A stretch of 26,551 bases of DNA from Candidatus Stramentimicrobium fermentans (GCA_012520575.1 JAAYOB010000011.1:1-26551); one strand, 5' to 3'; positions 15,200 to 23,155 are shown, counted from the stretch's first letter. Numbers and translations are program-made. Notes: a model not told the origin generated them from the letters alone.

Positions 15200-16270
15200 C
15201 TACTTATTTTCCTTACCGGCTAACAGCATAGTTGGGGGAAGGTAGGCAATTTCAATTTTTCTCTTTTCTAATTCTTCCTTAAGCCGTAAGTTAATCTCTT
15301 GCTGAATATCCATGTATAGTTTATAGTCCCTGCCATTTACATAATATACCACTTCAAAAATTAGGCTGAAATCTCCGAAAGAAGAAAAGTGTACCCTATC
15401 TAAAGTAGCACGGTCTATTTTTTGAAAGATAGAAGTAACCAGATCAGGTATTGCTTTTAATTGTTCCAGCGAGGTCTGGTAAGTAACTTTGAAATTAAAG
15501 GATACACGCCGCTTTCTCATCCGTTTATAGTTACGCAGACGTGAATTAACTAGATTAGTATTGGAAAATATCAGCTCTTCGCCACCGAGACTTCTAATTC
15601 GGGTAGTCTTTATTCCGATATTTTCTACTGAGCCGGAAAAATTATCAATTACTAAAAAATCACCAATCTCAAATGGTCGATCAAAATAGATAATAAAATA
15701 ACTGAATAGATCGCCTAATATATTTTGAGAAGCGAGAGCAATAGCAATACCACCGATACCGAGACCGGCAAGTAGTGCGGAAATTTGAATGCCCAGGTTA
15801 TCCAGTAAGATTATAAAAGCTATGGACCATACTACAATTTTAAGAAAGGTTTCAATGCCTCGGGCAGCAGTGATACGGGAGGAATTCTTTTCTTTTTTCA
15901 ACCAATAGTTTTCTATAAAATAAGAGGAGATAGAAAGGATAAATCTGGCTATATAATAGATAAACAGAACAACAATAAGAAGTTTAAAGTATTTTTCTAC
16001 AATAATAGATATTTTTAATTGATTAAAACTAAAATAAAAGGCAGCAAAATAGAGCAAGTTGATAGACGGCTTGAGCTTATTCTGTACCGTTTCTACAAAA
16101 CGTTCATCGATAGTAGTAGTTTTTTTAAGTGCCTGTCTCTTCAGAATACCAATTAAAAAATTTTTTAGGATAATAATAGTCAGGATAGCCGTTCCGAAGA
16201 TTACCAGGGCTATAATATAGTCGATTACCCGGTTTTGGAAATAAACCTGTTCTAAAAAATTATTAACCAT
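15200..16270 (-). CDS. Mechanosensitive ion channel, MscS family
   Basis: A 356-residue membrane channel that would open under membrane tension to release solutes. Hydrophobic segments lie at about 17-37, 70-120 and 137-157. The pore helix LLAGLGIGGIAIALASQNIL (about 165-184) is followed by the diagnostic DRPFEIGDFLVI beta-domain start, IRSLGGEELIFSNTNLVNS and a C-terminal alpha/beta vestibule. ATG 16270 is used because AAAGGAGG stands 6 bases upstream; an in-frame TTG one codon earlier is unlikely. The TPR gene ends 46 bases before it, so TPR-MscS-LapA probably form one minus-strand operon. Confidence 0.92.
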   Translation of the reverse strand: MVNNFLEQVYFQNRVIDYIIALVIFGTAILTIIILKNFLIGILKRQALKKTTTIDERFVETVQNKLKPSINLLYFAAFYFSFNQLKISIIVEKYFKLLIVVLFIYYIARFILSISSYFIENYWLKKEKNSSRITAARGIETFLKIVVWSIAFIILLDNLGIQISALLAGLGIGGIAIALASQNILGDLFSYFIIYFDRPFEIGDFLVIDNFSGSVENIGIKTTRIRSLGGEELIFSNTNLVNSRLRNYKRMRKRRVSFNFKVTYQTSLEQLKAIPDLVTSIFQKIDRATLDRVHFSSFGDFSLIFEVVYYVNGRDYKLYMDIQQEINLRLKEELEKRKIEIAYLPPTMLLAGKENK

Positions 16271-16316
16271 CAAATTCCTCCTTTAACGTGATACGTGTTA
16301 AAATTAAGCTGTCTAA

Positions 16317-17585
16317 TTAAGGGTAAATCTGGTCAAAGAGCAAGTTTGCTATATTTTGTTCTAAGTTTTTCAATATTTTATATTCTTCTAGTGCCATGCT
16401 TCTTTCTCCCAGTGCCAGATAAGACATACCTAAGCCATAATGAGCGTAAGCATAATCCGGATCGAGGCAAATTGTTTCCTGATAGGTTTTTTTGGCCTCT
16501 TCATAATTTTCTAATTTGCCATAGACCCAGCCCAGGGCATAATGGGAATCAGCATCGACAGGAGACATCTCAATTGCTTTTTGGAATGTTTCAGCCGCTT
16601 TCTGATAATCTTCTTTGTCGCTGTAGGCCCATCCTAAATTGTAATAAGCATCCGGGTAATCGGGTTTTAAGGAGATGACTTTTTCGTATGCTGCAATGCT
16701 CTCTTCAAATTGCCCATTCAGATTGTAAAGCCAGCCTAAAAAATAATAGGCATCAGGAAACTCTTCATTGTGCCGGGTGGCTTTTTCCAGTGCTTCTATA
16801 GCTTTACTGTAATCTTGCTCTTTTTCATATATCATCCCGATTCGGTAATAGATTTGGTCAGCCTGTTTGGGAAGGTAGTGCCCGGCCCTCTCTAAGGAAC
16901 TAAGGGCATCTTGTTCCTGCCCTAAGGAAAGATAAATCATACCCAACTCATAGAAAGCCTCTCCATAGTCGGGCTTCAATTCCAGTGCCTTAAGCAGCCA
17001 TGGTATAGCATTCTGTTCTTCCCCCAGTTTTTTATAACTGATTCCTATTCCATACAAGGATTGATAATCGTTTGGGTTAAGATTTATAGCTATCAGAAAG
17101 GAGTCTATAGCCCGGGTAGGCTGCTCTAAACCCAAAAGGGTTGAACCGAGACTGTAGTGAGCTTCGGAAAAATCAGGGTCTATCCGAATGGCCTCTTTAA
17201 ATGCTTCCAGCGCATTAATGTATTTTGCCAGCTCCAGCTCAACAATCCCTAAAGAATAATATGCTGACAGATAGTCTGGTCTGAGGTTGATGGCATTCTG
17301 ATAGTATATTTTTGCTTTTTCTGGCTGCCCAATAAGTCGATAGATATTACCAATCTGGAAGTGGGATTCAGGATGTTTGGGGTCATATTTTAAAATGGTA
17401 TGGAAAATTTGTAAGGCCGCATCATAATCTTGTTCCACCTCAATGAGATGTACCCCTTGAAAATAAGCATCCCCAACTGTCCACGATTCTGATTGGACTA
17501 CTACAGGAGTATAAATTATACTTAGTATAATAGTCATAAATATTATAATTGATCGGATTAAAGGTGTTTTAACAAAAATTTTCAT
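16317..17585 (-). CDS. Exported tetratricopeptide-repeat protein
   Basis: A 422-residue protein. A basic N-terminus and hydrophobic helix (about 11-31) form a signal peptide or membrane anchor. From about 36 to the end it consists of some eleven TPR units of 34 residues, with the repeating pattern of a small residue at position 8, Gly/Ala at 20 and Pro at 32 (for example LKPDYGEAFYELGMIYLSLG). TPR arrays bind other proteins; no enzymatic domain is present. GAGGT stands 4 bases before ATG 17585. It is the first gene of the minus-strand set with MscS and LapA, so a cell-envelope scaffold is the reasonable inference. Confidence 0.9.
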   Translation of the reverse strand: MKIFVKTPLIRSIIIFMTIILSIIYTPVVVQSESWTVGDAYFQGVHLIEVEQDYDAALQIFHTILKYDPKHPESHFQIGNIYRLIGQPEKAKIYYQNAINLRPDYLSAYYSLGIVELELAKYINALEAFKEAIRIDPDFSEAHYSLGSTLLGLEQPTRAIDSFLIAINLNPNDYQSLYGIGISYKKLGEEQNAIPWLLKALELKPDYGEAFYELGMIYLSLGQEQDALSSLERAGHYLPKQADQIYYRIGMIYEKEQDYSKAIEALEKATRHNEEFPDAYYFLGWLYNLNGQFEESIAAYEKVISLKPDYPDAYYNLGWAYSDKEDYQKAAETFQKAIEMSPVDADSHYALGWVYGKLENYEEAKKTYQETICLDPDYAYAHYGLGMSYLALGERSMALEEYKILKNLEQNIANLLFDQIYP

Positions 17586-18155
17586 TTTTACCTCTATCTC
17601 CAGATTATATTTTGGGGAATTTTTAAATTAATTCCAACTCTATTGTTTTTTTGGTTTATAGTCCAAACATTTGTACAGAACACTTTCAATTCAGTAAGTA
17701 TTGCATTAGCCCATATTCCAACAGATCCATATTAATATAATAGCACAAGATTAACTGATTACCCAAGACGATAATAGGTACCAGTAATACATTGGCTTGA
17801 TTACCACCATCTAACATAATTCAGATTTAAAAATGTAAGTTTTGTGTATAGAAATTGCCCTATAACTCTCGACTAAGCTTTAGTTCAGAAAGTGTATCAA
17901 CAAAAGGCAGAGCTATCTTAATATAGTCATTGTGCCATCATATTATTATATTACATATTATTCTCTTTCGGTATCATTTAGCAGTAATTTTAGAGAGAAT
18001 ACAATTTTTTGAGAGCCGGGAGGCGGTTTGTCTCGGTTTTTACATTTTTGTTTTTAGTCGATATAGACATGCAGAAAGTACTTTTCTTATAGAATCTTGG
18101 AATGCTTTTAGTACATTATTTTACCAGAAAAATTCAAGTATTCCGGTAACCTATA
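17586..18155. other. Long intergenic stretch between divergent TPR and perR genes
   Basis: Gene-free as far as I can tell. A 78-codon frame (17930-18166) has no Shine-Dalgarno sequence and an improbable composition. A palindrome, GGAATT-8-AATTCC, lies near 17619-17638 in front of the TPR gene and could be an operator. The PerR promoter starts at 18156. Confidence 0.45.
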
Positions 18156-18186
18156 TTGACAAATAGGAACTATTACTATATAGTAA
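18156..18186 (+). promoter_or_regulatory. perR promoter with an embedded palindrome
   Basis: TTGACA (18156-18161) and TATAGT (18179-18184) are separated by exactly 17 bases. A perfect 14-bp palindrome, TTACTATATAGTAA (18173-18186), covers the -10. GAATAGTTA, which resembles its half site, occurs twice downstream (18204-18212 and 18249-18257). Together these suggest an autoregulated promoter with several regulator contacts. Confidence 0.7.
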
Positions 18187-18284
18187 CTTTAAGAAATATA
18201 CTCGAATAGTTATTTTTAATATTTTCCCAAATATAAGAAAAATATAGGGAATAGTTACGAAAATCTCAGGTTGATAGTCAGAAA

Positions 18285-18737
18285 ATGAAAGGGATTAGTG
18301 AGTTGGAACAAACCTTATCTTTTTGCCGAGAAAAACTAGAGCAGCATAGTTTTAGAATTACCCCACAAAGGGTGGCTATTTTTTTCTGCCTGCTACAGTC
18401 AAAAGACCATCCCTCTGCCGAGATGGTACACCATCGGGTAAAAAAAGAATTTTCCAATATATCCTTTGATACTGTCAATCGTACTCTCCATTGCTTAGCA
18501 GAAAAAGGGCTGCTTAGAGTGGTGGAAAGCGGTCCCGGTCCGCGCCGTTTCGATGCTCAATTAAAGAAGCATTACCATTTCCGTTGCTGTAATTGTAAAA
18601 AGATTATAGATTTTGATTGTGCAGAGTATGATAGTATAAAAATTCCTGAACATATTGCTCGGAAATTTAAGGTTTTTAGGCAGGACATTGTACTGGAAGG
18701 TTTATGTTCGGAATGTGCCTTAAAAAAAAGAGAGTAA
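18285..18737 (+). CDS. perR: PerR-type peroxide-sensing Fur-family regulator
   Basis: A 150-residue Fur-family repressor. By alignment from memory with Bacillus PerR, all five regulatory ligands are kept: His42 (DHPSAE), Asp90 (RRFD), His96 and His98 (KHYHF) and Asp109 (IIDF). In PerR this site holds Fe(II) or Mn(II), and iron-catalysed oxidation of two His releases DNA. The structural Zn site is Cys101-x2-Cys104 and Cys141-x2-Cys144. The HTH includes ISFDTVNRTLHCLAEKGLL. ATG 18285 begins the family N-terminus, although no strong Shine-Dalgarno sequence precedes it. Ferritin-like and superoxide reductase genes follow on the same strand, which supports a peroxide-stress role. Confidence 0.85.
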   Translation: MKGISELEQTLSFCREKLEQHSFRITPQRVAIFFCLLQSKDHPSAEMVHHRVKKEFSNISFDTVNRTLHCLAEKGLLRVVESGPGPRRFDAQLKKHYHFRCCNCKKIIDFDCAEYDSIKIPEHIARKFKVFRQDIVLEGLCSECALKKRE

Positions 18738-18779
18738 AGAACAAACTCTAACTCAGGCAGTTAACTTGTTAGAAAACGT

Positions 18780-18803
18780 ATTACCATAATCGGTCATGGT
18801 AAT
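18780..18803. promoter_or_regulatory. Inverted repeat upstream of the ferritin-like gene
   Basis: ATTACCAT (18780-18787) and ATGGTAAT (18796-18803) form a perfect 8-bp inverted repeat around 8 bases, 36 bases before the gene. No T run follows, so an operator is more likely than a terminator. It does not match Fur or PerR consensus sites. Confidence 0.45.
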
Positions 18804-18839
18804 TGTTCAAAAATAATTAATAAAAGGAGGTTTCCAAAT

Positions 18840-19325
18840 ATGGGAACAAAAGGAAGAGAGATTATAGGAATAGATGTAGATAAATTGGTTGAAGAACTGA
18901 ATAAGGCATTAGCAGATGAATGGTTAGCTTACTATCAATACTGGATTGGAGCAAAAGTTGCCGTAGGGCAGATGAGGAATGCAGTAGTGGCGGAATTAGA
19001 GGAGCATGCATCTGAAGAGCTGGAGCATGCCGGAATGCTGGTAGAGAGAATTTTACAGTTAGGAGGAACACCATTGCTGAACCCGGAAGATTGGTTTAAA
19101 GTTGGTAATTGTGATTATGAAATTCCCAGTAATCCCAGAGTGAAAAAACTGTTAGAACAGAACATCAAGGGTGAGCAATGTGCCATAGAAGTCTATAATA
19201 GACTATTGAATTTAGTCAAAGATGCTGATCCCATAACCTACAAGATGGTCTTAGAAATTTTAGAAGATGAAATAGAACACGAGGAAGACCTGGAAGCATT
19301 GATGGGGGATTTGGAGACATTGTAA
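18840..19325 (+). CDS. Ferritin-like di-iron protein (bacterioferritin/Dps-like)
   Basis: A 161-residue four-helix bundle protein. A full set of di-iron ligands can be assigned: Glu27 (DEW), Glu60 and His63 (SEELEHAG), Glu112 (GEQ), and Glu144 and His147 (EDEIEHEED). This is the ferroxidase arrangement of ferritins and rubrerythrin-like proteins; it would oxidise and store Fe(II) or scavenge peroxide. No rubredoxin-type Cys4 domain is present, so it is not a full rubrerythrin, and no bacterioferritin haem Met can be assigned confidently. AAAAGGAGG lies 8 bases before ATG 18840. It sits between perR and superoxide reductase. Confidence 0.87.
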   Translation: MGTKGREIIGIDVDKLVEELNKALADEWLAYYQYWIGAKVAVGQMRNAVVAELEEHASEELEHAGMLVERILQLGGTPLLNPEDWFKVGNCDYEIPSNPRVKKLLEQNIKGEQCAIEVYNRLLNLVKDADPITYKMVLEILEDEIEHEEDLEALMGDLETL

Positions 19326-19378
19326 ATCGGGGATAGCGCTGTTAACTGGCCAAGCTAAGCAATCGATCGAAAAAAATC

Positions 19379-19411
19379 ATGTCTTTATCAATTACAAATT
19401 GATAAAGACAT
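19379..19411. repeat. Perfect 15-bp inverted repeat before the superoxide reductase gene
   Basis: ATGTCTTTATCAATT (19379-19393) and AATTGATAAAGACAT (19397-19411) flank only three bases. On the plus strand there is no T run. On the minus strand the stem is followed by a run of seven T, although no minus-strand gene lies nearby. It may be an mRNA processing or stability hairpin, or an operator for the downstream gene. Confidence 0.6.
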
Positions 19412-19495
19412 TGAGGCAAGATGGTCAATAAGGATTTAAAATGTTTTGATTGATGACTTTACTTTAAAAATTACAAAATAAAAGGAGATGTATTT

Positions 19496-19876
19496 ATGGC
19501 TAAAAAGTATGAGATTTATAAATGTGACCCGTGTGGCAACATTGTAGAAGTTCTTCATGGAGGGAGGGGTGAGTTAGTATGTTGTGGCAAGCCGATGAAA
19601 TTGATGGAAGAACAGACTGCTGAGCAGGTTTATGAAAAACATGTTCCCGTAGTAGAGAAGACTTCTGATGGTATTAAGGTTAAGGTCGGCTCTACGGTCC
19701 ATCCTATGGAAGAAAAGCACTATATTGAGTGGATACAGGTAATTACCGATAAAGGAGAATGTAGGAAATTCTTAAGACCGGGTGATCCGCCTGAGGTAGA
19801 ATTTAAGGATGTGGAGAATATACAAAAAGTCAGGGAGTATTGCAATCTCCATTTTTTGTGGAAATATGAAGAATAA
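19496..19876 (+). CDS. dfx: Desulfoferrodoxin (two-iron superoxide reductase)
   Basis: A 126-residue cytoplasmic enzyme that reduces superoxide to peroxide without making oxygen, typical of anaerobes. The N-terminal desulforedoxin domain has the Fe(Cys)4 ligands Cys10, Cys13, Cys29 and Cys30. The catalytic centre has His49, His69, His75 and His119 plus axial Cys116 (YCNLHFLW), with Glu47-Lys48 preceding His49 as in active members. All nine iron ligands are present. AAAGGAGATG precedes ATG 19496. A strong terminator follows at once, closing the stress cluster. Confidence 0.96.
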   Translation: MAKKYEIYKCDPCGNIVEVLHGGRGELVCCGKPMKLMEEQTAEQVYEKHVPVVEKTSDGIKVKVGSTVHPMEEKHYIEWIQVITDKGECRKFLRPGDPPEVEFKDVENIQKVREYCNLHFLWKYEE

Positions 19877-19885
19877 TTAAAAAAT

Positions 19886-19951
19886 AAACTCTAAATAACA
19901 AGAGAATAGCTGTATCATTACGAATTTCCTCTTGTTATTTAGAGTTTTTTT
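19886..19951 (+). terminator. Strong rho-independent terminator after superoxide reductase
   Basis: A perfect 19-bp stem, AAACTCTAAATAACAAGAG (19886-19904) pairing with 19929-19947, with a 24-base loop and a T run at 19945-19951. The stem is AT-rich but very long. Confidence 0.88.
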
Positions 19952-20058
19952 CATGAAAGCTAACTTTGAATTAATAATAGTTTTGGCCAATTATTCATAA
20001 AAGCACCGTAGCTACTTTTTAAATTATATGGTTAATATAATCTCAATAAATAGAAAAA

Positions 20059-20982
20059 ATGAAAAAATTTTCTTATTACGCCTTAACTATTCTAATACTC
20101 ATATCCATGGTTCTTATATCTTTTACAACCATAGGTGCGGCTCAATATCTTTTTGATGATATAAAGATATATACCAATATTAATTATATTCAGGACAATG
20201 AACAACCTGGCATACAAAGTGTTCAAATAAGAGATCAGCTATTAGATATATATCGGCCTCAAGACTGCATATCATGTCCAGTGGTTATTTATATTCATGG
20301 AGGTTATTGGGTTTTAGGGGATAAGGGAGGTTTTAACTATAAAGCAAAGGCCTTCACAGCCCATAATTATATCTATATCAGCATGAATTATCGTTTGGCG
20401 CCAGATTATCCCTTCCCGCATAATGTTCAGGATGTAGCCAGGGCCTTTCATTGGGTAAAAGAAAATATTGGTGGGTATGGAGGAAATCCAAAACAGGTTT
20501 ATATCTTAGGTCACTCAGCAGGTGGTCATCTGGCTGCCCTGATAGCGCTCGATGAACAATACCTCTTTCCATTTGACCTTTCTCCCTCAGATATTGCCGG
20601 TATCATAGGATTGGATAGTGCGGCTTATTATCTGCCTGATTTAATTGCCGCAGAGCCTGAAAATCAAGATCTTTTTTATTGGGCTTTTGGGGATAATCCG
20701 GAAGATTGGGAGAGGGCTTCTCCCATCAATTACATTAAGGCAGTTCAAAAAGAAGAACCAGCCCCGCCCTTCCTGTTATTAGTTGCCGGTGGCCGAACTG
20801 TATCAGAGGATGTGAATAGGTCATTTTATGAGAGATTAACAGACGATGGCTATTACGCAAGCATGTTGCATTATCGAGGAAAAGACCATGTCTCAATTGA
20901 TTCCGAGTTAGGGAAAGAGGGTGATCCGGTTTTTCCTGCTATTTTGGCGTGGCTAGAGGGTATTCAAAACCTTAAAAGATAA
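20059..20982 (+). CDS. Secreted alpha/beta hydrolase (carboxylesterase / HSL-like)
   Basis: A 307-residue protein with an N-terminal signal peptide or anchor (hydrophobic 8-27, possible cleavage after GAA). The catalytic domain shows HGGYW (80-84, oxyanion hole), NYRLAPDYPFP (110-120), the nucleophile elbow GHSAGG (151-156, Ser153), a probable acid at Asp251 near AGGRTVSED, and His277 in GKDHVS. This pattern fits esterases of the hormone-sensitive lipase or kynurenine formamidase-like type; the substrate is unknown. No Shine-Dalgarno sequence is obvious before ATG 20059. Its last 19 bases overlap the end of pgsC on the opposite strand. Confidence 0.88.
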   Translation: MKKFSYYALTILILISMVLISFTTIGAAQYLFDDIKIYTNINYIQDNEQPGIQSVQIRDQLLDIYRPQDCISCPVVIYIHGGYWVLGDKGGFNYKAKAFTAHNYIYISMNYRLAPDYPFPHNVQDVARAFHWVKENIGGYGGNPKQVYILGHSAGGHLAALIALDEQYLFPFDLSPSDIAGIIGLDSAAYYLPDLIAAEPENQDLFYWAFGDNPEDWERASPINYIKAVQKEEPAPPFLLLVAGGRTVSEDVNRSFYERLTDDGYYASMLHYRGKDHVSIDSELGKEGDPVFPAILAWLEGIQNLKR

Positions 20983-21395
20983 AGGGTAAGGCGAACCAGT
21001 ATGGTCACAATGGCGGTAGCCAGTAAAGTTGGGCAAACTCCCTGTCGCCGCATTTCATTAGCCAATAGACCCGGTATAATATATCCGATACTTTGAATTT
21101 CTACATTAACTATAGGCAATTGAAATAGAAAACCTTCTACTAACCATTTCACTATAAAACTTATCAGTACCATACTTAAAAAACGCCGCTTTCCATACAA
21201 AATAAGATGATTGGAAAGGAAAAGAACAGTATAGTAGGTCAACAATGCGATACCTATAGTAAGAACAATCCGTCCGGGTTGGTCAATAAAAAGCGCTAGA
21301 TAGCCGGGGACTACTATCCCCCCCGGAGAGAGCCCCACTACTTCGTAAAATAGAAACCCGATTATAATGCCTATTCCAATGGCTTGAAATATCAT
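20964..21395 (-). CDS. pgsC: Poly-gamma-glutamate biosynthesis protein PgsC/CapC
   Basis: A 143-residue membrane protein with about four to five helices, matching PgsC in length and in the GLSPGGIVVPGYLALF segment (about 22-37). It forms the polymerising complex with PgsB at the cytoplasmic membrane. Its ATG overlaps the pgsB stop by four bases (ATGA), so the two are translationally coupled. The exporter component PgsA/CapA is not found within the window. Confidence 0.88.
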   Translation of the reverse strand: MIFQAIGIGIIIGFLFYEVVGLSPGGIVVPGYLALFIDQPGRIVLTIGIALLTYYTVLFLSNHLILYGKRRFLSMVLISFIVKWLVEGFLFQLPIVNVEIQSIGYIIPGLLANEMRRQGVCPTLLATAIVTILVRLTLYLLRF

Positions 21396-22582
21396 AATTT
21401 TTCACCTTTTTCCTTTAAGTAGTCCATCAATTGTAAGCCAAATCCGCGAGTATTGCCAAGCCCATAAACTATTCCCGCTTCTTTGTTGAGTTCCACGATT
21501 TGCTCCAGAACAGATTCAATGTTAGTCTCATTTTGTATTATACTTAAATGTTTTGAGTCTGAAGAATATCCATATTTTTTCAGTTGATTATAGCTGAGCC
21601 GGCTATTCTGACCCGCTAAAAAAATATGGTCTACTTTAAAATCTTTAGTTAAAATCTCAACAAATTGTATAGTTCTGGTAACCCGATCATCACGATTGTT
21701 TAAGAGGACAATTTTAGCAGAATTCAATACAGCAGCAGGCAAAAGCCGGTTTACTTTATCTCTTATTAATATAATAGATTCCCGGTCATTAGCGGCAAAG
21801 GCATTGATAAACCATAATACCCGGTCTCTCACCTTCAATTTATAAATAGTGAGAGCGCCCGGATCCGGTTTTGCTTTTAGTATTCCTTGCCAGCAAATTT
21901 TTTCGGTAATATTTAGAAGTCTTCCCACCTCTAAGGCGATAGCAACATTATCTTTAAAGAGGATATTTTCGGATTCTTTTTTTTGTGAGGGAAGTGTTAT
22001 TTTGTTTAGGTCAACCGGTATACATTTAGAATTCAATTTTTCCGCCTGTTTTTGAAATAAGGGGAAGAAATTTTGTTCTGCAGTTACTAAAAAACCATTC
22101 CTAGGAATTGTTAATTTTAAGAAATTGGCGGCATCTTCTAATTCAGGTCCATAAACATCCTGGTGATCTTCTCTTACATTGGTAATCACGCCGATAGTGG
22201 AATGAATTAATCGATGCTCGCTTACCCATTGTGTTTCCGGATGGACTGCCATACATTCCACCACTATAGCATTGCATTCTCTTTGAGCAGCTTTTTTAAT
22301 AAAATGTTTTTGTTCTATAATGTTGGTAGAACCTCTTCTTTTAATTATCTCCTCTTCACCGTTTTCTAATATAATTCTTGGTGCAGTTCCTGTTGTTTTT
22401 GCCAGAACACGATAGCCGGCTTCTCTTAAAATAGAGGCAATCAGCCTTACTGTAGTAGATTTCCCACGAGTGCCGTTGACCTGAATCCTGATGGGAATAT
22501 TTTCAATTCTTTTTCGGTGAAAATAATTTTCCAGAAAGCCCATTACAAAAATCAGGAGGATAAGGAGGAATAAAATAAACAT
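21392..22582 (-). CDS. pgsB: Poly-gamma-glutamate synthase PgsB/CapB
   Basis: A 396-residue ATP-dependent amide ligase of the Mur-ligase-related family that polymerises glutamate. An N-terminal membrane helix (about 1-16) precedes the P-loop GTRGKSTT, followed by KTTGTAPRII, the metal-binding VVECMAV block and GVITNVREDHQDVYG, all conserved in CapB. ATG 22582 is chosen over a TTG seven codons upstream because AAGG stands 9 bases before it. A possible promoter (TTTACA and TAGTAT, 17 bases apart) lies just upstream. The product could be a capsule or an osmoprotectant polymer, but synthesis also needs an export subunit encoded elsewhere. Confidence 0.92.
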   Translation of the reverse strand: MFILFLLILLIFVMGFLENYFHRKRIENIPIRIQVNGTRGKSTTVRLIASILREAGYRVLAKTTGTAPRIILENGEEEIIKRRGSTNIIEQKHFIKKAAQRECNAIVVECMAVHPETQWVSEHRLIHSTIGVITNVREDHQDVYGPELEDAANFLKLTIPRNGFLVTAEQNFFPLFQKQAEKLNSKCIPVDLNKITLPSQKKESENILFKDNVAIALEVGRLLNITEKICWQGILKAKPDPGALTIYKLKVRDRVLWFINAFAANDRESIILIRDKVNRLLPAAVLNSAKIVLLNNRDDRVTRTIQFVEILTKDFKVDHIFLAGQNSRLSYNQLKKYGYSSDSKHLSIIQNETNIESVLEQIVELNKEAGIVYGLGNTRGFGLQLMDYLKEKGEKL

Positions 22583-22699
22583 AAAAGAGTACCTTATTAA
22601 CAAGATTTTGTTACTTAATACTATAGGAAAGTTATCTAATTGTAAATATTACAAAACCGGTGCACAGGTTCTTTTATTGTGATAAGTAAGAGGCCGTGA

Positions 22700-22794
22700 A
22701 ACAAAAACCCGCTTTGCTTTTGGCAAAGCGGGTTCGAAAGGAGGTATAAAAATGAAAAGAATATCTAGTGGTTTTGTTTCTCTATCTTTAAGCC
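22700..22794 (-). ncRNA. Probable small RNA with an anti-Shine-Dalgarno segment
   Basis: On the minus strand a promoter, about 95 transcribed bases and a strong terminator are assembled with no gene between. Just before the terminator stem, unpaired sequence reads UACCUCCUUUCG (22746-22735), which is complementary to a full Shine-Dalgarno sequence and resembles the 3' end of 16S rRNA. The upstream part is A/U-rich and appears unstructured. This layout resembles trans-acting regulatory RNAs with C-rich seeds such as FsrA or RsaE, but I recognise no specific family. An attenuated leader of pgsBC is the main alternative. Confidence 0.65.
22703..22734 (-). terminator. Strong rho-independent terminator (minus strand)
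   Basis: A perfect 12-bp GC-rich stem, AACCCGCTTTGC with GCAAAGCGGGTT (22734-22723 with 22717-22706), a 5-base loop, then TTTTTGTTT on the minus strand. It ends the predicted small RNA and would also stop readthrough from pspC into pgsB. Confidence 0.9.
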
Positions 22795-22800
22795 AGGAAT

Positions 22801-22828
22801 ATTATAGCACTGATTTTTCCGATGTCAA
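22801..22828 (-). promoter_or_regulatory. Promoter of the predicted small RNA
   Basis: On the minus strand a perfect TTGACA (22828-22823) and a perfect TATAAT (22806-22801) are separated by 16 bases. The predicted start is near 22794. It lies 34 bases downstream of the pspC stop. Confidence 0.8.
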
Positions 22829-22861
22829 GTGTTTAGTAAAAAATATTTATAAATTTTTTAA

Positions 22862-23155
22862 TTAATCTCTCTTTTCGTTAGTTTCCTCAATAATTTCAGC
22901 ATCAATAGTGGTTTGATACTGCCCCGGTGAATTGTTCTCCTTTTCTTTAGCGGAAGAGTAGGATTCCCCTGCTGATGGTGCTAAGGGGATAATCAGCCAG
23001 GCAACCAGATAGGCAATGATTCCCCCTCCGCCAAAAAATATAGTCAGTACTGCTAACAGTCTTATAATAGTAGAATCAACGTTAAAGTATTCAGCAATTC
23101 CTCCACACACCCCGGCAATCTTACTGTCTTGTAGAGAACGATACAGTCTCTTCAT
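22862..23155 (-). CDS. PspC-domain membrane protein
   Basis: A 97-residue protein with the PspC pattern [33 protein letters not shown] and a membrane helix with [19 protein letters not shown] (about 41-59). A hydrophilic Ser/Glu-rich tail follows. PspC proteins sense or respond to envelope stress; in many phyla such short proteins stand alone without other phage-shock genes, as here. AGGGGG stands 8 bases before ATG 23155. Confidence 0.9.
   Translation of the reverse strand: MKRLYRSLQDSKIAGVCGGIAEYFNVDSTIIRLLAVLTIFFGGGGIIAYLVAWLIIPLAPSAGESYSSAKEKENNSPGQYQTTIDAEIIEETNEKRD

Noticed and set aside
17930-18166. A 78-codon frame before the perR promoter
   Set aside because: It has no ribosome site, improbable composition, and runs into the perR promoter.
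22752-22865. A 37-codon plus-strand ORF with an excellent ribosome site (AAAGGAGGT) starting MKRISSGFVSL
   Set aside because: It is exactly antisense to the predicted small RNA. Its ribosome site is the complement of the RNA's CCUCC seed, and part of its body is the complement of the -35/-10 elements. No plus-strand promoter is evident.
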